Part shown: positions 1-10,113 of the stretch, one piece after another
Layout of the letters: the number at the start of each line of letters is the position of its first letter
How positions within the stretch are numbered: the first letter of the stretch is position 1
From: CAVVYA01 sp963752345
GTDB lineage: Bacteria > Pseudomonadota > Alphaproteobacteria > SMXQ01
Direction: 5' to 3'
Length of the DNA stretch: 64,000 nucleotides
Assembly: GCA_963752345.1 (NCBI GenBank)
Contig: CAVVYA010000002.1
Coordinates: 1,054,001 to 1,118,000 of the forward strand
Notes under the pieces: model-generated
What the model was told of the DNA's origin: nothing
The model's database searches: none
Seen by the model: only the letters and a program-made list of their open reading frames with translations
Program-made: the position numbers and the translations under genes

Positions 1-1724
1 GGCCGCGCAGCGGATTGAGGCCGACGCCGTCGCGGCCGATATTGCCGGTCGCCATGCACAGGTTCGCCAGGGCCATCACCATGGTCGAGCCCTGGCTGTG
101 CTCGGTGACGCCCAGCCCGTAGTAGATCGCGCCATTGCCGCCGAGCGCGTAGAGCCGCGCCGCGGCGCGCACGTCGGCCGCCGGCACGCCGGTGATTTCC
201 TCCAGCGCCTCGGGTGAGTTGCGGTCCTCGGCGACGAATTTCGCCCAGCGCTCGAAATCCTCCGTCTCGCAACGCTCCGCGACGAAGGACTTGTTGACCA
301 GGCCTTCCGTGACGATCACATGGGACAGCGCATTCATCATGGCGACGTTGGTGCCGGGACGAAGCTGCAGGTGATAGCTCGCCTGCACATGCGGCGTGCG
401 CACCAGGTCGATGCGGCGCGGATCGATGATGATCAGCTTGGCGCCTTCGCGCAGCCGGCGCTTCATGCGCGAGGCGAACACCGGATGGGCGTCGGTCGGA
501 TTGGCGCCGATGATGACGATCACGTCGGACTTGGCGACGCTCTTGAAATCCTGCGTGCCGGCGGATGTGCCGAAGGTGGTCTTCAATCCGTAGCCGGTCG
601 GCGAGTGGCAGACGCGCGCGCAGGTATCGACGTTGTTGTTCTCGAACGCGGCGCGCACCATCTTCTGGATGACGAAGACTTCCTCGTTGGTGCAGCGCGA
701 CGAGGTGATGGCGCCGATCGAGCCGCGCCCGTATTTCTGCTGGATCGCCTTGAGCCGGTCGGCGGCGAAGCGCGATCGCCTCGTCCCAGCCCACTTCGCG
801 CCACGGATCGGTGATCTTGTCGCGCACCATGGGCGACATCATGCGGTCCTTGTGGGTGGCGTAGCCCCAGGCGAAGCGGCCCTTGACGCAGGAGTGGCCT
901 TCGTTGGCGCCGCCGTCCTTGTAAGGCACCATGCGGACGACTTCCTCGCCCTTCATCTCCGCCTTGAACGAGCAGCCGACGCCGCAATAGGCGCAGGTGG
1001 TGAGCACGCTGTGCTCGGCCTGGCCCTGCTCGATGACGGATTTCTCCATCAGCGTCGCCGTCGGGCAGGCCTGCACGCAGGCGCCGCACGACACGCATTC
1101 GGAATCGAGGAAATCCTCGGCGGCGCCGGCCGACACCACGGAGGCGAAGCCGCGCCCGTCGATGGTCAGCGCGAAGGTGCCCTGCACTTCCTCGCAGGCG
1201 CGCACGCAGCGCGAGCAGACGATGCACTTGGCGGGATCGAAGGTGAAATAGGGATTGCTCCCGTCCTTCTCGGCGATCAGATGATTTTCGCCATCGTAGC
1301 CGTAGCGCACCTCGCGCAGGCCGACGACGCCCGCCATGTCCTGCAGTTCGCAGTCGCCATTGGCGGCGCAGGTCAGGCAATCGAGCGGGTGATCGGAGAT
1401 ATAGAGCTCCATCACGCCGCGGCGCAGGCGATGGAGGCGGTCGTTCTCGGTATGCACCTTCATGCCTTGCGCGACCGGCGTGGTGCAGGACGCGGGCGTG
1501 CCGCGCACGCCGTCGATCTCGACCAGGCAGAGGCGGCATGAGCCGAACGATTCGAGACTGTCGGTGGCGCAGAGTTTCGGGATGGCGATGCCGCTTTCCG
1601 CGGCGGCGCGCATGACCGACGTGCCGGCCGGCACCGTAACCGTGCGGCCGTCGATCTCGAGCGTTACGAGAGTGCCGGACGCCCGTTTCGGGGTGCCGTA
1701 GTCCGGTTCCTTGATCACCGTCAT
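1..1724 (-). CDS. fdsA: NAD-dependent formate dehydrogenase alpha (Mo) subunit FdsA, 3' part cut by window edge
   Basis: Catalytic subunit of the cytoplasmic FdsGBA formate dehydrogenase, which oxidises formate to CO2 at a Mo-bis-MGD centre and passes electrons to FdsB. About 575 residues are visible of roughly 950. In order: a 2Fe-2S ferredoxin domain with the SCRLCLVE cysteines; a His/Cys cluster (HPLDCLTCAANGDC); two 4Fe-4S motifs (CIVCSRCVRAC and CVSCGACVQACP); the molybdopterin-domain cluster motif CAYCGVGC; and ARVCHSPTGYG, which carries the active-site Cys of this family. ATG at 1724 overlaps the fdsB stop by 4 nt (ATGA), so the two are translationally coupled. One extra base near 773 shifts the frame and homology resumes at once, suggesting a sequencing error. 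Its place beside boxD fits recovery of NADH from formate released by BoxC. Confidence 0.93.
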   Translation of the reverse strand, partial: MTVIKEPDYGTPKRASGTLVTLEIDGRTVTVPAGTSVMRAAAESGIAIPKLCATDSLESFGSCRLCLVEIDGVRGTPASCTTPVAQGMKVHTENDRLHRLRRGVMELYISDHPLDCLTCAANGDCELQDMAGVVGLREVRYGYDGENHLIAEKDGSNPYFTFDPAKCIVCSRCVRACEEVQGTFALTIDGRGFASVVSAGAAEDFLDSECVSCGACVQACPTATLMEKSVIEQGQAEHSVLTTCAYCGVGCSFKAEMKGEEVVRMVPYKDGGANEGHSCVKGRFAWGYATHKDRMMSPMVRDKITDPWREVGWDEAIALRRRPAQGDPAEIRARLDRRHHLVALHQRGSLRHPEDGARRVREQQRRYLRARLPLADRLRIEDHLRHIRRHAGFQERRQVRRDRHHRRQSDRRPSGVRLAHEAPAARRRQADHHRSAPHRPGAHAACAGELSPAASSRHQRRHDECAVPCDRHGRPGQQVLRRGALRDGGFRALGEIRRRGPQLTRGAGGNHRRAGGRRARRGAALRARRQWRDLLRAGRHRAQPGLDHGDGPGEPVHGDRQYRPRRRRPQSAAR

Positions 1725-3351
1725 ACTGCCGACCTCCTGATGTCGCCCGCCTTGGGTCCCAGATTCGACCCGAGCGGCGCCCCTGGAAGATGGGAAGCGC
1801 CGGCCCCTGGCGGCAACCCGAAATCCTCCGGGAAATGGGCGAGCGCGCTCTTGACCGGCATGGGCGTCAGCCCACCGAGAGCGCACAACGAACCATCCTT
1901 CATTATCTCACAAAGGTCATTGAGAAGCTTGAGGTTTTTTTGTGTTTCCCGGCCCGCTTTCAGGCGTTCGATGACCTCCGCGCCGCGCGTCGAGCCGATC
2001 CGGCAAGGGGTGCATTTGCCGCAGGATTCAATGGCGCAGAATTCCATGGCGAAGCGCGCCTGGTCCGCCATGTCGACCGTGTCGTCGAACACCACGATGC
2101 CGCCATGGCCGAGCATCGCCTCGGCGGCGGCTAACGCCTCGTAATCCATGGCTAAATGGAACTGGGATGCGGGCAGATAGGCGCCCAGAGGGCCGCCGAC
2201 CTGGACGGCCCGCACCGGCCGCCCGGACCGGGTGCCCCCGCCGTAATCGTTAATCAGCTCGCCGAGGGTGACGCCGAACGGCAGCTCGACGAGGCCGCCG
2301 CGCTTGATGTTGCCGGCGAGCTGGAATGGCTGGGTGCCGCGCGACCGGCCGGTGCCGAGCGCCTGGTAGGCCGCGGCACCCTGCGCCAGGATCATCGGCA
2401 CCGAGGCGAAGCTGAGCACGTTGTTGACCACGGTCGGCTTGCCGAACAGGCCCTTGAGCGCCGGGATCGGCGGCTTGGCGCGCACCATGCCGCGCTTGCC
2501 CTCGAGGCTTTCCAGCATCGAGGTTTCCTCGCCGCAGATATAGGCCCCCGCCCCCATGCGCACTTCCAGGCTGAAGGCCTTGCCGCTGCCGGCGATATTC
2601 GCGCCGAGATAGCCCGCGTCCTCGGCCGCGCCGATGGCGCGGCGCATGGTGCGCACCGCATGCGGATATTCCGAGCGGATATAGATCAGGCCCTTGGTGG
2701 CGCCGGTGGCGATGCCGGCGATCAGCATGCCTTCGATCAGCGTGAAGGGGTCGCCTTCCATCAGCATGCGGTCGGCGTAGGTGCCGCTGTCGCCCTCGTC
2801 GGCGTTGCAGCAGATGTATTTCTGATCGGCCTGCGCGTCCGACACGGTCTTCCATTTGATGCCGGTCGGGAAGCCGGCGCCGCCGCGCCCGCGCAAGCCC
2901 GATTGCGTGACGGCGGCGACGATGTCGGCCTGCGACAGCGCGAGCGCGCGCGTCAGCCCGGCGAAGCCGCCGTGCAGCCTGTAATCCTCGATCGATAAGC
3001 GGATCGACGACGCCGCAGCGCGCAAAGGTGACGCGCCGCTGCCGCTTGAGCTAGTCGATCTCGTCGGTGACGCCGAGCGACAGCTGGTGCTTGCCGCCGG
3101 TGTGGAAACCCGCATCGAACAGGCCCGCGACATCGCCCGCCGACACCGGCCCATAGGCGACGCGGCCGCGCGGCCGTCTGCACTTCGACCAGCGGTTCGA
3201 GCCACAGCATTCCGCGCGTGCCGTTGCGCACGATGCGCACGGAAATGTTGCGCGTCGCCGCTTCGGCGGCGATCGCCTGGGCAACCGAGTCCGCGCCGAC
3301 CGACAGCGCGGCGGCATCGCAAGGAACGAAAATCGTCACCGCGTCCGCCAT
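1721..3351 (-). CDS. fdsB: NAD-dependent formate dehydrogenase beta subunit FdsB (FMN/NAD-binding), frame-disrupted
   Basis: NuoF-like subunit that takes electrons from FdsA/FdsG and reduces NAD+. Starts MADAVTIFVPCDAA at 3351, 2 nt after the fdsG stop. The N-terminal thioredoxin-like part is followed by the FMN motif GRGGAGFPTGIKW, the NAD-binding EGDSGTYADRML and GAGAYICGEETSML, and the C-terminal 4Fe-4S motif SCGKCTPCRIG...SLCALGG. The N-terminal quarter is broken: a frameshift near 3172, an in-frame TAG at 3051-3053 where the family has Trp (EID-W-LKRQ), and another shift near 3005. Downstream 420 codons are intact. Three defects within 180 nt around a normal operon structure look like read errors, but a real lesion cannot be excluded from sequence alone. 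Confidence 0.9.
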
Positions 3352-3353
3352 GG

Positions 3354-3836
3354 CTAGCTCAATTCTTTCATCAGCGCGTCGAAGCGCCGCGCATCGACGC
3401 GGCCATGCAGTTCGCCGTCGATCATGACCGCCGGGCCCAACGCGCAATTGCCGAGGCAGTAAACCGCTTCGAGAGTGGCCTTGCCGTCGGCGCGCGTCTT
3501 GCCGAAGCCGATGCCGAGCGCCGTCTCGGCGTGCTTGGCCAGCGCTTCGCAGCCGACCGACTGGCAGGCTTCGGCGCGGCACACGCGCACGATGTGGCGC
3601 CCCGGCGGCGCGCGGTGGAAATCGTGATAGAAGCTGATCACGCCGTGCACTTCGGCGCGCGACAGGTTGAGCGCGGTGGCGAGCAACTGCGTCGCGCCCT
3701 CGGGCACGTAACCGAGTTGCGCCTGCAACTCGTGGAGAATTTCGATCAATGCGTCGGGACGATTGCCGTGACCGGCACAAACGGTGATCACCGCTTCGCC
3801 CAGACTCAACTCGTCGATGTCACTGTTCCCTGACAT
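3354..3836 (-). CDS. fdsG: NAD-dependent formate dehydrogenase gamma subunit FdsG (2Fe-2S)
   Basis: NuoE-like 160-residue subunit carrying one 2Fe-2S cluster and relaying electrons inside FdsGBA. The four cluster cysteines are visible in CRAEACQSVGC and VYCLGNCALGPA. First gene of fdsGBA, read leftward, with 2 nt to fdsB. Length and cysteine spacing are normal and the frame is intact. The 226-nt gap to boxD, which is read in the opposite direction, must contain both promoters; I see no convincing -35/-10 pair there. Confidence 0.93.
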   Translation of the reverse strand: MSGNSDIDELSLGEAVITVCAGHGNRPDALIEILHELQAQLGYVPEGATQLLATALNLSRAEVHGVISFYHDFHRAPPGRHIVRVCRAEACQSVGCEALAKHAETALGIGFGKTRADGKATLEAVYCLGNCALGPAVMIDGELHGRVDARRFDALMKELS

Positions 3837-4062
3837 GTGAAGCCTGCTTTACGGTCCCCGCGTTGCGCGGAACAGCCGCCACCGGGAATGTTTTTTGTTT
3901 CTTTGCTCCTTGTTTCAACCATCGCGCCGACGCTGTCAATGGCCTGGCCGATGACAGCGAACGGTCAGGAGAGTTGCCCGCTCCACCCTTTCGGATATGC
4001 TGTCGCCCGCAAAAAAGCTCGGGCCCCACCGGGCTCCGATCGGCACCGACGAGGGAAGAATC

Positions 4063-5626
4063 ATGAAATTAGCGAGTTACGTGAGCGGCCGCTGGGTCGA
4101 AGGACGCGATGACGGCGTGGCGCTCGTCGACCCGGTCACGGGAGACGAACTGGCGCGCGCTTCGACCACCGGCGTCGATATCGGCGCGTGCCCTGCAATA
4201 TGCCCGCGAAACCGGCGGCCCGGCGCTGCGCGCCCTCACCTTCGCCGAACGCGCCGGCCTGCTCAAGGCCATCGCCGACGCGCTGACGGCAAAGCGCGAC
4301 AGCTATGTCGCCGATCGCCCAGGCCAATTCCGGCAATACCAAGACCGACGCGGCGATCGATATCGACGGCGGCATCGGCACACTCAAGTATTTCGCTCGC
4401 CTCGGCGAGGGACTCGGCGCCAAGCGCGCGTTGCGCGACGGCAAGTTCGAGCGGCTGGCGCGCGAGGAAGCGTTCCAGGCCATGCATCTTTCGGTGCCGA
4501 TCCGTGGCGTCGGCATCCATATCAACGCGTTCAACTTCCCGTCCTGGGGATTGTGGGAAAAGGCCGCGGTTGCGCTGCTGTCCGGCGTTCCCGTCTTTGC
4601 CAAGCCGGCGACCGCGACCGCGCTGCTGTCCTATCAGATGGTCAAGGACGTGATCGACGCGGGCGTGCTGCCCGCCGGCGCCTTGTCGCTCGTCGTCGGC
4701 GGCGCGCGCGAGCTGACCGACTTCGTCACCGGCCAGGATGCCATCGCCTTCACCGGCTCGGCCGATACCGCCGCCGGCCTGCGCAAGCATCCGAACGTGG
4801 TCGGGTACATCGGTGCGCATCAACATCGAGGCCGACAGCCTGAACACCAGCGTGCTGGGCCCCGACGCCAAGCCGGGCACGCCCGGAATTCGATCTGTTC
4901 GTGCGCGAGGTGGCGCGCGAAATGACCATCAAGGCCGGCCAGAAATGCACCGCGATCCGCCGCGCCTTCGTGCCCAAGGCGCTGATCGACGACGTCACGG
5001 GCGCGCTCGAGGCGCGCTGTCCAAGATCGTCATCGGCAATCCGCGCAACGAGTCGGTGACCATGGGCCCGGTGGTCAGCAAGTCGCAGCAGAAGGCGGTG
5101 CAGGACGCCATCGCCAAGCTCAAGAGCGAGAGCAAGACCGTGCTCGGCGACGGCCCGGTGAAACCGGTCGACGCCGATCCCGGCAAGTCGGCGTTCGTCG
5201 CGCCGACGCTGCTGCGCAACGATTCGCCGGCCGAGCGGCAAAGCCGTGCACGAGGTGGAGGCCTTCGGCCCGGTCGCCACGGTGATGCCGTACGACAATG
5301 CCGAGCAGGCGTTCGCGCTGGCCGGGCGCGGCGGCGGCTCGCTCGTCGCCTCGGTGTTCACCGGCGACGCCGGTTTCGCGACCGAAGCGGTGCTTGGCAT
5401 CGGCCCGTACCACGGCCGCGTTCTGGTGGTCGACAACAGCGTCGGCAAGGCGCAGACTGGCCATGGCATCGTGATGCCGATGTGCCTGCATGGCGGCCCG
5501 GGCCGCGCCGGCGGCGGCGCCGAGTTGGGCGGCCTGCGCGGCATGAACTTCTATCATCAGCGCCTTGCGGTGCAGGGCCGGGTCGATTGGCTGCAGCCGC
5601 TGGCCGATAGCGCCGCCGAGGCATAA
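4063..5626 (+). CDS. boxD: 3,4-dehydroadipyl-CoA semialdehyde dehydrogenase (BoxD-like), multiple frameshifts
   Basis: Aldehyde dehydrogenase of the BoxD/PaaZ-N type, about 520 residues when frames are joined. In the box pathway it oxidises the 3,4-dehydroadipyl-CoA semialdehyde released by BoxC to 3,4-dehydroadipyl-CoA. The start MKLASYVSGRW follows a purine-rich GAGGGAAGAA. Visible signatures are FNFPSWGLWEKAAVALLSG, FTGSADTAAGLR, the nucleophile Cys in GQKCTAIRR, and a C-terminal CLHGGPGRAGGG typical of this subfamily. The frame breaks near 4190, 4313, 4805, 4890, 5015 and 5243, mostly by one extra base, while the encoded protein stays conserved, so it is probably a functional gene in a poor sequence stretch. 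Neighbouring formate dehydrogenase, and boxBC 14 kb away, support the assignment over a generic PaaN-like dehydrogenase. Confidence 0.8.
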
Positions 5627-5994
5627 GCTTCAGCGGGACAGGCGCTCGCGGCTCGCCAGCGCCGGTCCAGGCGCCGCCCGAACGCTGCAAGTGATTTGCA
5701 GGGATAAGACAAATCGGCCCGTTAGACCGCCATATCGCTCCGGTCATGGACCCATACCAAAATGTTAGTTGACGGCGCTTCAGCTAAATGTTATTAGCTT
5801 TGCGCAAAATTAAGAAAACGCGACAGGATTAAACTGGGAGACTGGTGCAGGGCCGCGGCTCGATATTCGCGCAATAATACAGTTCAGTACAGTAGACTTC
5901 CCGCGCGCGTGATGCCGCCCGAATTCCTGTAACCGGCGACCATGTGCTTAGCACGGATATTTAGACTAAGCCGGCACACGAGGAGGCACATCCG
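5627..5994. other. Intergenic region upstream of the bicupin-ubiD operon
   Basis: 368 nt with no credible gene. The AT-rich centre holds a promoter-like pair with an overlapping dyad (5769-5799). A second inverted repeat, GCTTAG (5946-5951) and CTAAGC (5966-5971), lies just ahead of the AGGAGG ribosome site at 5981 and could form a weak hairpin in the leader. Confidence 0.6.
5769..5799 (+). promoter_or_regulatory. Candidate sigma70-type promoter with overlapping operator dyad
   Basis: TTGACG at 5769-5774 and TATTAG at 5792-5797 are separated by 17 nt, a good -35/-10 match. The -10 lies inside a perfect interrupted palindrome, AGCTAA-N6-TTAGCT (5782-5799), a position where a repressor would block polymerase. 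It would drive the bicupin at 5995 with a roughly 190-nt leader. This is pattern evidence only; no regulator gene is adjacent. Confidence 0.4.
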
Positions 5995-7148
5995 ATGACG
6001 ACGATGGTAGACATCACCAACCTGGCCGACGACAAATTCCTCGTCGACCCCTATCTGGACTGGGTCAAGGAAGAGGGAATTCCCGTCGTCGAGGATTTCG
6101 GCGTCGACATCAAGAAGGTGCAGACCAAGCCCTGGGCGCGCATGGGCGTGCCGGGCTGTTTCGTCCACCTCAAGGGCCGCGGCGACTTCCTCGCCATGTA
6201 TGTCATCGACCTCCCGCCCGGCGGCAAGAGCAATCCCGCAGAAGCACATCTTCGAGGAAGTCTTCTACGTCATCGACGGCCACGGCTCGACCCAGGTCGA
6301 GACCTACGAAGGCAAGAAGCACACCTTCGAATGGGGTCCCAAGAGCCTCTTCGCTCTGCCGCTCAACTGCCGCTACCAGCACTTCAACGGCTCCGGCACC
6401 CAGCGCGCCCGCCTCTACTCCTGCAACAATCTGCCGCTGGTGATCAATCTCTACCGCAACGACGCATTTCGTGTTCCAGAACGACGCGAAATTCCCCGAG
6501 CGCGAAGGCAAGTCGGACTACTTCTCCGGCGACGGCGAACTGATCCCGAAGATCCCGGGCCGCCACATGTGGGAAACCAACTTCGTGCCCGACCTCGCGG
6601 CCTTCGAACTGCAGAAGTGGGACAAGCGCGGCGCCGGCGGCTCCAACATCATGTTCGTCGCTGGCCGACGGCACGATGCACGCCCACGTCTCGGAGATGC
6701 CGGTCGGCACCTACAAGAAGGGCCACCGCCACGGCGCCGACTTCCACGTCATGTGCGCCAAGGGCGAAGGCTACTCGCTGCTGTGGTACGACTTCGAGAA
6801 GGACCTGGTGCGCGTCGACTGGGATCACGGCGTCGTCTTCGCGCCGCCCGACGGCATGTTCCACCAGCACTTCAACGCCAGCCCGGAGCCGGCCCGCTAT
6901 CTCGCCATCGCCATGGGCAGCATGCGCTATCCCGACCCTGGCCGAGAAGCGCGCGGTGTGGCTCGGCATGGACGTCAGCGTGCGCGACGGCGGCAAGCAG
7001 ATCGAGTACGAGGACCAGAATCCGAAGGTCCATCCGATGTATCTCGAAGCTCTCGCCAAGCACGGCGCCAAGTCGAAGATGGGCAAATTCGTCGACGAGA
7101 GCAAATATCCGCAACGATCCGAAGCTGAAGGCGGCCATCCCGGACTAA
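5995..7148 (+). CDS. Bicupin protein, copy 1 ('ethanolamine ammonia-lyase-activating'-type family), frame-disrupted
   Basis: About 380 residues once five single-base shifts (near 6238, 6466, 6663, 6937 and 7109) are bridged. It has two cupin domains. The N-terminal one carries KHIFEEVFYVIDGHG and LNCRYQHFNGSG. The C-terminal one carries the fuller metal motif GHRHGADFH and FHQHFN. A strong ribosome site (GAGGAGG) precedes ATG 5995. It is a close paralogue of three tandem genes at 45.3-49.1 kb, sharing the opening (V/L)DPYLDWVK...GVP and the ending MGKF(V/I)DES. The biochemical role is unknown. Lying 100 nt upstream of ubiD suggests a part in the same aromatic-acid pathway, perhaps as metal-dependent dioxygenase, decarboxylase or sensor. 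The family name used in databases reflects neighbourhood with EutA rather than proven function. Confidence 0.75.
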
Positions 7149-7250
7149 AACGGGCTCACGCCCCAACAATGGCGCGGCGCGCGGCCGGCTGGTTCGCGCG
7201 CCGTTGCCCTTACAATCGATACCCTTTAACCTGAGAGAGGCAGAACTACC

Positions 7251-8842
7251 ATGGCTACCGTTACCGTCCGAAGGACAAAGAGGCGGACAAGAAGTCCGGC
7301 AAGAAGGATATCACGAGCCTGCGCGGCGCGCTCGATTGGCTGCGCGCCACCGGCAACCTCGTCGAGACCGACAAGGAGGTGAATCCGGACCTCGAGATCA
7401 CCGGCCTGCAGAAGCATTTCGACGGCGGCCCCTGCATGCTCTTCAACAACGTCAAGGGCAAGCCGCACGCGCGCGCCATCACCAACCTGTTCGGCGACAT
7501 CCGCGTCATCGAACAGATGTTCGGCTGGAAGGATTCCCAGGAGCGCGTCAAGAAAGTCGCGCGCGCTTTCGAGAAGCCGCTGAAGCCCGTCGAAATCCCG
7601 CAGAGCGAGGCGCCGGTCCAGGAAGAGGTCATCACCGATGACCTCGACGTCAACAAGTGGATCACGGCGATCCGCCACACCGAGCTCGAGAGCGAGCTGA
7701 CCATCGGGTCGGGCATCTCGTGCGTCATCGGCGACTACTTCGACGGCGGCAGCCACATCGGCTACAACCGCATGAACTTCCGCTGGGGCAACGTCGGCAC
7801 CTTCCAGATCTCGCCGGGCTCGCACATGTGGCAGGTCATGACGGCGCACTACAAGGACGACAAGCCGATTCCGCTGACCATGTGCTTCGGCGTTCCGCCG
7901 GCCTGCACCTACGTCGCGGGCGGCGGCTTCGACTACGCGATCCTGCCGAAGGGCTGCGACGAGGTCGGCATCGCCGGCGCCATCCAGGGCTCGCCGGTGC
8001 GCATCGTGAAATGCCGCACCATCGACGCCTACACCCTGGCCGACGCGGAATACGTGCTGGAAGGCTACCTGCACCCGCGCGACAAGCGCTACGAGACCAA
8101 GGAATCGGAAGATGCCGGCCTGCAGGGCAAGTATTTCTTCCATCCGGAATGGGCCGGCTACATGGGCAAGGCCTATCGCGCGCCGACGTTCCACGTCACC
8201 GCGATCACCATGCGCAAGAAGGCCAGCAAGCCGATCATCTTCCCGCTCGGCGTGCACACCGCGGACGACGCCAACATCGACACCTCGGTTCGCGAATCGG
8301 CGATCTACGAGCTGTGCGAGCGCCTGCAGCCGGGCATCGTCACCAACGTGCACATCCCCTACTGCATGACCGACTGGGGCGGCGCCATCATCCAGGTGAA
8401 GAAGCGCAACAAGATCGAGGAAGGCTGGCAGCGTAACTTCCTGGCCGCCATCCTCGCCTGCTCGCAGGGCGCGCGTCTCGTCATCGCGGTGTCGGAAGAC
8501 GTCGACATCTACGACATGGACGACATCATGTGGTGCCTCACCACCCGCGTGAACCCGCAGACCGACATCCTCAACCCGCATCCGGGCGGCATCGGCCAGA
8601 CCTTCATGCCGGCCGAGCGCATGACCGCGGGCGGCGCCCAGTGGACCGCGGCGAACACCGTGTTCGAAGGCGGCATGGGCATCGACGCGACCGTGCCCTA
8701 CGGCTACGAGCAGGACTTCCATCGTCCCGTGTACCCCGTGGACAAGGTGAAGCCCGAGAAGTTCTTCACCGAAGAGCAGATCGCGAAGATGAAGTCGCAC
8801 ATGCAGGGCTGGGTGCTGTCGCTCGCCCGCACCGGCCGCTAA
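7251..8842 (+). CDS. UbiD-family prenylated-FMN decarboxylase, candidate phthaloyl-CoA decarboxylase
   Basis: About 530 residues. The start ATG 7251 follows GAGAGAGGCAG; one base appears lost near 7272 because MATVTV must be joined to KDKEADKKSG to reach the long intact frame. UbiD features: the prFMN-contact Arg in GYNRMNFRWGN (about residue 174) and the catalytic-region Glu in HPEWAGYMG (about 300), followed by a C-terminal helical segment. The two class III CoA-transferase genes directly downstream match the arrangement of anaerobic phthalate loci, where succinyl-CoA:phthalate CoA-transferase feeds a UbiD-like phthaloyl-CoA decarboxylase making benzoyl-CoA. Other CoA-bound or free aromatic acids are possible. 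No UbiX prenyltransferase is in the window. The family is secure; the substrate is inferred. Confidence 0.85.
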
Positions 8843-8857
8843 AGCAAAGAAGAAGAA

Positions 8858-8889
8858 CGTCCGCGCTCCCGTCAAACGGAGCGCGGACG
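8858..8889 (+). terminator. Strong hairpin between ubiD-like gene and CoA-transferase 1
   Basis: Perfect 12-bp stem CGTCCGCGCTCC / GGAGCGCGGACG with an 8-nt loop, followed only by a short GCTTTAAAA. The poor T-tract suggests partial termination or protection of the upstream mRNA 3' end rather than a full stop, since the next gene begins 28 nt later. Confidence 0.55.
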
Positions 8890-8917
8890 GCTTTAAAACA
8901 GGAAGGACGCACGCTTC

Positions 8918-10103
8918 ATGCTGTTGGAGCCCTATCGGGTTCTCGATTGTACCGGCCAGCTCGGCTGGCTGACAGGACGCTTCCTCGCCGATCTCGGCGC
9001 CGACGTTATCAAGATCGAACCACCCGGCGCATCGCTCGACGCCCCGGGCTGGCGCGCCGACAACGTCAACAAACGGCTGCTCACACTCGACCTGACGAGC
9101 GAGAGCGGCAAATCCCTGTTCCGCAAGCTCGCCGCCCAGGTCGATTTCCTGATCGAGACCGCCCTGCCCGACTCGGACGAAGCCGCGCTGTTCGATCCGG
9201 CGACCCTGCGTGCCGCCAATCCCAAGCTCATTCACGTTTCCATCACGCCGTTCGGGCGCACCGGCCCGCGCGCCGAATGGCGCGCCTCCGACCTCGAGCT
9301 GATGGCCGCCAGCGGCGCCATGTCGCTCGCCGGCGAGCCCGGCCAGATGCCGCTGCGCATCTCCCATCCGCAATCCAATCCCTGGGCCGCTTCGCAAGGC
9401 GCGGTCGGCGCCCTGGTGGCGCTGCACAAGCGCGGCCTGACCGGCACCGGCGACCATGTCGACGTCTCGGCGCAATCCGCCGTCATCATCTCGATCGCCC
9501 ACGCGCCGGCGTTCTACGACATGCTCGGCGAGAATCCGTCGCGCGCCGGCGCCTTCATGACCGGCCGCTCGGTTCATGGCGCGGTCTACCGCGTGTTCTG
9601 GCCGTGCAAGGACGGCTATCTCAATTTCATCATCTACGGCGGCGTCGCCGGCCGGCGCACCAACGAGGGCCTGTGCGCCTGGATGAAGGACGCCGGCGCC
9701 GAGATGGGCGTGCTCGCGACCATCGATTGGGCGAAATTCGATTCGACCCAGACGACGCAAGCCCAGGTCGATGCCATGGAAGGGCCGATCGGCCGCTTCT
9801 TCCTCACCGTCACCAAGGCGGAATTCCTGCAGCAGGCGTTCGAGCGCGAGATGCTCGGCTATCCGGTGAGCACGGTGAAGGACATCGCCACCGACCCGCA
9901 GCTCGCCGCGCGCGGCTTCTGGCACGACATCAAAGGCGCCGACGGCCAGAGACGAGCGCTTCAACGGCGGCTTCGCCATGGTCGACGGCGAGCGCCTCGG
10001 CGTGCGCCGCGGCGTGCCCAAGCCCGGCGAGCACGACCAGGCGATCCTCAACGAATTCGGCATCGCGCCCAAAGACGCGAAACTCGTCACCGCAGGGAAG
10101 TGA
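8918..10103 (+). CDS. Class III (CaiB/BaiF) CoA-transferase, subunit 1
   Basis: About 394 residues; ATG 8918 follows AGGAAGGA. CaiB/BaiF-fold protein that would transfer CoA between acyl-CoA (often succinyl-CoA) and a carboxylic acid. Family marks: an N-terminal Rossmann-like half with LADLGADVIKIEPPG, the ITPFGRTGPR loop, and the segment GTGDHVDVSAQSAV. In formyl-CoA transferase the catalytic Asp sits in the equivalent of this last segment; here the aligned residue appears to be Ser, as in non-catalytic partners of heterodimeric enzymes. One extra base near 9952 shifts the last 50 codons. Together with the next gene it resembles SptAB of phthalate loci. Ten nucleotides separate the two genes. 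Confidence 0.85.
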
Positions 10104-10113
10104 GTATTTCGAT

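Noticed and set aside
4063..7148. Programmed frameshifting or pseudogenes in boxD and bicupin 1
   Set aside because: Eleven scattered single-base shifts, no slippery sites, and conserved protein on both sides point to sequencing errors.
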